DNA of 64,000 bases. Source: Haliotis asinina (Eukaryota > Mollusca > Gastropoda > Lepetellida > Haliotidae). Below, one piece after another: positions 59,585-64,000 of the stretch; the stretch's first letter is position 1, and the number at the start of each line of letters is the position of its first letter. The position numbers were made by a program, and so were the translations under genes. A model generated the notes under the pieces. That model was not told the DNA's origin, did not search any database, and worked only from the letters and a program-made list of their open reading frames with translations. The stretch spans positions 28,587,118 to 28,651,117 of the forward strand of contig NC_090280.1 in assembly GCF_037392515.1 (NCBI RefSeq). Reading direction: 5' to 3'.

Positions 59585-60135
59585 TTAGATTTGCCACGTA
59601 AGTAGGCTGGACGTTTGTTTCACAACACAGATCTTGCTTTGCAGAATTATCTTTACGCGTGTGTGACAGTACGCGTGACAGGCACAATCACAAAGAGTGT
59701 GGACACAGATCATAATGTCCTCCTTAGATGATACAGTGATGAGGTTCCGAATGTATTCTGGGGCAAGACCTGAAGACAAACAATAGAAGTTTGAATTCAA
59801 TTCTCTTGCTGACTGGTCATGCCTAAAGTAGTTCCTTGAGCACAGGTTGTATACGCTCGTTCTTCTTTGTGTGGGTAACACTCTTGTTGCTGAGGTATGT
59901 GTTTGCTGAAGCTTGTCCAAAATGCTGCTTCTGCATCGTGATCAATTGTGTCAAATACAGCAGAGAGGTCGAGCAGTATAAACATGGAGCGTCCATGGAG
60001 TCCATAGAACAAGGAATATCTTCTGTACTCGCAGAAGGGCAGTTTCCTTGTTGTGGCCTTACTTGCAAACGGATGTAAGGGGTTTACCAAGACTCTTTTG
60101 TGTGCCTGAACGCATGATGCCAAAATACGTTCCAA
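59585..60135 (-). mobile_element. fragment of a second LINE lineage (CR1/Jockey-like RT)
   Basis: The minus strand contains LLDLSAVFDTIDHD (RT palm, near 59950) and, in another frame, a C-terminal RT segment with LAPEYIRNLITVSS (near 59745). These are typical of CR1/Jockey-type LINEs and unlike the I-group copies here. The middle of RT is missing, so it is internally deleted. It lies in the first intron of gene B. Confidence 0.7.
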
Positions 60136-61495
60136 AATTGTTTGATAAGAAAGTCAGATTAGAAACAGGCCTGTAGCTTTGAAGTATTCCGTGTGCAATT
60201 GTGTTTTCTTAACTAAATGTGTCATGAATGTTTCCTTGAGCTAGTGGTTCACATGAGCAGTCTACAATCTTAGTGATCATCAAAAGAAGCGCATCAGAAA
60301 TTGTACGTAATTACACAACGTTCGTCGCAGTAAAAACACATTTTAATTTTTACGCTGTTTTTGGCCCAAGTTCGGGCCCATGAAAAGTTGACAGATGCCA
60401 GGCAGCTTTTTTACACGGCTGAATGATGAGACATGAGCTATTGAGCTATTCATACTTATAGTCAAGAAGCCAAACCCCAAAGTGGTTAAGGTATGGTTTA
60501 GTTCTGGCGACTGAATGGGATGTGATTTTACACAATCAGGAAAGATTTAGGTTTGGTTTAAATTCGGTTGTTATCAGCCACAATGCTTGGCTGCCATACA
60601 GGGAACCTTTTAAAGTGCAACATGTCATGTCTGTCATGGCAATATCTTAATCGATAGCTGGATAGTTTAATTTAATATAATTCCGGCAGCTCCTACTTGC
60701 AGGTATCGGAAGCTTCCCGTGGTTGGTGTCAAAATCAGAGATTTAGCAGCATCAGTTTACCCTATATACTGAACTCATATCACATAAGTCCCTCAAAATT
60801 GCAGTTTTTCTGACTATTACGTGTGGACGAGAATACACGTCCTCATGTTCGGAAAATTACGTGTAAAGTTGACAACTCATATACACTATGTGCACACATC
60901 TTTGTTCCAGTTGATGTCTTGTATGTGCCATGTTCTTTGTGCTAAGTGGTTAGATAACTGATGCAGCATATTTTAATGCTTTGGTAAAAATTACAAACTT
61001 GTCATGTAGGAAAACCAGACGTTATATACTACTCACACCTTGATGAGGACCAAATTATGGATTTAAATCATGGAGTCTTTGGTTTAAATGTCTAACCTTT
61101 TAGTAACCATATATCCTAGGTTTTGGTATGTCATTCCTTCTTGTGGATTTCGCACGTACTATTGACATGTGTTGTTTATTTGTCATGGACTCGTTCCATG
61201 ATTTCCAAAATGGTTGATTGATGCCATGAAAACCATTTCTATGGTTACTCAAGTACATAGAGTTGTGAAATTTTGTGACGGATATGACGTAGTACGATAA
61301 TTCCAATTCTGTTCGCAAATGCTTAAGTTCATTTTGTGGTTGAACAACAGTACTTCTTTGGTCTTTTATCTTGGAACACATTCCGACTTTGGATGACAGC
61401 TTTCTGAGACAGAAAGGATTTTGTTTTCGGCTGATGTAAGCGATATGTTCACTTTTACAGGAAAGTCTTATTACAAACATGACAAAGAAACTTAC

Positions 61496-61813
61496 CTCTG
61501 CTAAGTCCTTTGCTCCAACGAAGTATTGTGTCTCGCTCACAGTAGTATCATGATCAATTTTTGACAAGTGACAAGTGAGAGTGGAAATGGTGTATACAAG
61601 AGCTCGACACAAGCCACTTTGTATACATTTGGTTTGGCATAACTTGATACCTATGTTCTTGAAGACCACCGAACTATGGGTCGACCTAACTGGCGGTTGA
61701 CAAATAGTCACATCGAAATTGAGGCACGTTATTAAAATTAGGGACATATTTCCAAAACTGAGAAAAGTCCACTTAGCCATCTTGCTGTTTTTGAAGCTAA
61801 CAACTGAAAACAT
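61496..61813 (-). CDS. gene B exon 1: signal peptide and PAN/apple-like start
   Basis: Encodes a signal-peptide-like start (MAKWTFLSFGNMSLILITCL) and the cysteine pattern LCQTKCIQSGLCRALVY then TCHLSK, homologous to gene A exon 1 at nearly every conserved position. It ends with a consensus GTAAGT donor (61495-61490), phase 0. The open frame continues to 61100 through the donor but loses similarity to gene A there, so that part is intron. An upstream ATG (61813, MFSVV) aligns with the one in gene A; the MAKW methionine at 61780 is the other candidate. PAN domains are usually extracellular binding modules. Confidence 0.8.
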
Positions 61814-62300
61814 GCTCCAGGTGGTAGAACAGACAAAATAAAATGTTTCAAAAGCAATTAAATATGCAGCCTTTTTATGATATCGTTATTTTATATGTCT
61901 TTTCGTAACTGCCTAAATGGCATTTTGTCATCTTGCTGTTCATAAACAAAATTTGATAAGAACCGGAAGTATTACCTACATCGCCCATTTTGTAAAACGG
62001 AAATAGAATGTCCCACGTCATCATGCATGTATATAATATTTCAACATTCTGTGTAACGAAATGACTTCTTATCGAACGATCAATTTTTATCTGATGTGGG
62101 CATTTCGAAAGTTTCACCATTAAAATGCCATATAGTAACGAAAACAGCCAAGAAACACATTATCTGATTTTGCGTTAAGGTAAACGAGTCCTCGTTCACT
62201 GTGAATGATGTAAACTATTGAATATATTTTGTCATGATGTGTAAGAGCTGCTGACGGAAAACAGATACAAACTAAATATATTCAGCTAAATATATGCATG
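61814..62300. other. gene B upstream region
   Basis: Presumed promoter side of gene B. 61915-61945 resembles the bases around the exon 1 start (AACAGCAAGATG), a small local duplication. No TATA box or other element could be assigned with confidence. Confidence 0.4.
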
Positions 62301-62306
62301 TGAATG

Positions 62307-62317
62307 TATGTGTGTGT

Positions 62318-62348
<31 letters not shown>

Positions 62349-62350
62349 GG
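62307..62350. repeat. (GT)n(G)n microsatellite
   Basis: A GT run followed by about eighteen G. The open frames through it are artefacts. Confidence 0.9.
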
Positions 62351-63252
62351 CAAATGTGTGAGGGTTTGTAAGATGCATGATGAATTTCGACGTAACCACA
62401 CATTCATAATCTACAAAAATGCATATATCAGTGAAACAAATATGGATAGGCTTTGTATAATAGTGATCAATGTTATTTATCATAATTTTCTTTTTAACTG
62501 GTCTCTCTGTGGGAACACAGTTTACAATCGCAACTAGTCCTGCAACACTTAACAAAACTGACTGGCTAAAACAGTCATGATCCGGCTGAGGGTAAATCAA
62601 TTTATATGCCACTGGTGTAAGCATTGAGTCAATAATGTTTTTATGTGGAAATGTGGTAATCCCTTTCAGTGGAGATTTCCCATACTATTGCTCTTAACTG
62701 AGTGATAAACAATTGACACTCCAAGGCCGTTATCGATAACTCTTTATTGACCATGATCCGTTTCTGGAAGACTTCCTACTTGACACGTAGATAATTTCAC
62801 ATACCACCAGCTCATAAGTAAGTATGTAGATGCTATCAGAACCGTATCTGTTATATTGTAGGGAAGTATTGTTGTTGACATTTTAGTTGACAGTGCTGTA
62901 TGTCTTTGTCTGTGTTACCTCTTCAACAACATGCTCATGGCCTGGAAATGCATTGGTCTGAACCATACACACTGGTGACATTATCAATGTGTGATGATAT
63001 CCATGTTACGATGATTCCAGCTGATGCTATGTTCAGCTAATCGATGACATCTGATTCATTAGTTGTCATTTCAGAGCGTTTTGGAGTGATAATACCCAAA
63101 ACATTTATTCATGTTCTAAATACAGAGTTATTTTTTTAAAAAAAATATTAAACAAAATCCGACCTCCCCATGACGGCGCAGGCTCAGCCTCTTCATCTTA
63201 ATCAAAGCGGTTGGGGTGGGGTTTTCCGTTCGATGGAAGATTGAGTATATGA
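62351..63252. other. non-genic stretch
   Basis: No gene, element end or tandem array recognised. Confidence 0.45.
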
Positions 63253-63968
63253 GGTGCGCATGAGTATATCTTGTATGACCACTACCACATCGTCCCAAAA
63301 TGATCTCTTGAAACTGACAACCCAAGTACTTATAGCCAATGTAGGGTTTTATTATGTGTAGTTTACTTATACCTATTTGGGTGTCCCACTTCTTTTGCAT
63401 CAGATCGCGGGTGTAAGCTCTAATGCTAGCTTTGTAGTCAGAACAAGGAATAAGAATCAGTAATGTAAGGCTTAATTCTCAGCCCAAGTGGCGGAACGAG
63501 AGATTTCGTGTTATACAAATCTTCATTAAGAGGAATAAAAACATGTGGTATGCAGGATTAGGCTCAATAGAATATAACTTTGTAATATATTGTAAGGATA
63601 ATTTTATACGGCGTTGAGTAAGAGATGGTTAATCTCCCTCAACGTAGAGAAGGTCAATAGGAGAAGTTCTGAAAGACAATGACTCAGGCCTTCGTGGTGG
63701 ACAGAATCTAGCAATTTTAGGCTGCTTTTGCAGGCTCCACCATATAGGATGGAGCCATAATCAAGTTTTGAGCGGACCAGTGATTTATAGAAGTGGAGGA
63801 GGGTAGCTTGATCTCCTCCACACTTTGAATTAGAAACGACTTTTAATAAATCCAGCGCCCTCAGGCATTAAGGTTTTAGTATATTTGATATGAGAGGGAC
63901 AAGTTAAATGTGAGTCGAAAATCAGACCCAAGAACTTTGCCTCCTTAACAACGTTTATGGGAGCGCTT
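63253..63968 (-). mobile_element. I-group LINE internal fragment at the window edge
   Basis: The minus strand shows RT thumb and connection segments (63470-63965, KEAKFLGLIF and SLYVEADE-like), a deletion of the RNase H region near 63455, and the C-terminal QKKWDTQIGISKLHIIKPYI then GHTRYTHAHL (63254-63400). The 3' UTR and tail are missing, which is unusual for a simple insertion and points to later deletion. Similarity ends near 63968. Confidence 0.85.
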
Positions 63969-64000
63969 ATGACAAGCCCGATTACTTATACCTGAAACTG

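Noticed and set aside
61100-61489. C-terminal extension of the gene B first-exon frame
   Set aside because: It lies beyond a consensus donor and has no counterpart in gene A, so it is intron read-through.
62304-62537. 77-residue frame with a glycine run
   Set aside because: Runs through the GT/G microsatellite, with no conserved features.

Overview
This window is animal DNA, most likely from a gastropod mollusc close to abalone (Haliotis). The evidence is AT-rich DNA with split genes, non-LTR retrotransposons of the I group (I/Nimb-like, with an RNase H domain) ending in an ACTC-type tail, and tRNA-derived SINE fragments whose 3' ends run into the same tail. The species is an inference from repeat style; no host gene here names it.

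Most of the window is transposable elements. One I-group LINE family occurs about ten times: near full length on the plus strand at 5590-11690 and 16573-22640, near full length on the minus strand at 28583-37259 and 44763-51807 (both carrying later insertions), and as pieces at 1-310, 1860-5156, 12446-13806, 14860-15620 and 63253-63968. The 16573-22640 copy is the freshest: a 12-bp target-site duplication, an intact ORF1, and an ORF2 broken by a single 4-nt loss. ORF1 and ORF2 meet at a stop-start junction (TAATG or TAACATG).

Nesting is deep. A long-TIR element with a 9-bp target duplication (27780-39830) holds a LINE copy, which holds a TTAA-flanked piggyBac-like element (30270-33418). A second long-TIR element (38300-39750) sits in its right arm. 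A Gypsy-type LTR retrotransposon fossil (LTR 11922-12445, gag pieces on both sides) is split by the 5590-11690 LINE. Other elements are a Tc1-like transposon (42878-44394), a fossil Polinton/adintovirus-like ATPase region (about 41392-42710), and a small fragment of a second LINE lineage (59585-60135).

The only well-supported host genes are two paralogous three-exon genes on the minus strand: gene A (27244 to 22935) and gene B (61813 to 54361). Each has a signal-peptide plus PAN/apple-like exon, an 85-nt cysteine-rich exon, and one large ankyrin-repeat exon, with conserved splice sites and compatible phases. I found no exon encoding a membrane span. A third, broken ankyrin 3' end (16389-16490) is followed by an 11-unit, 43-bp minisatellite (15903-16374) whose unit matches the last codons and stop region of these genes. 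The LINE at 16573-22640 landed just downstream of gene A, and the equivalent unfilled site survives beside gene B. Long stretches such as 449-1859, 13807-14859, 39840-41391, 44397-44762, 53040-54227 and 62351-63252 show no convincing genes.
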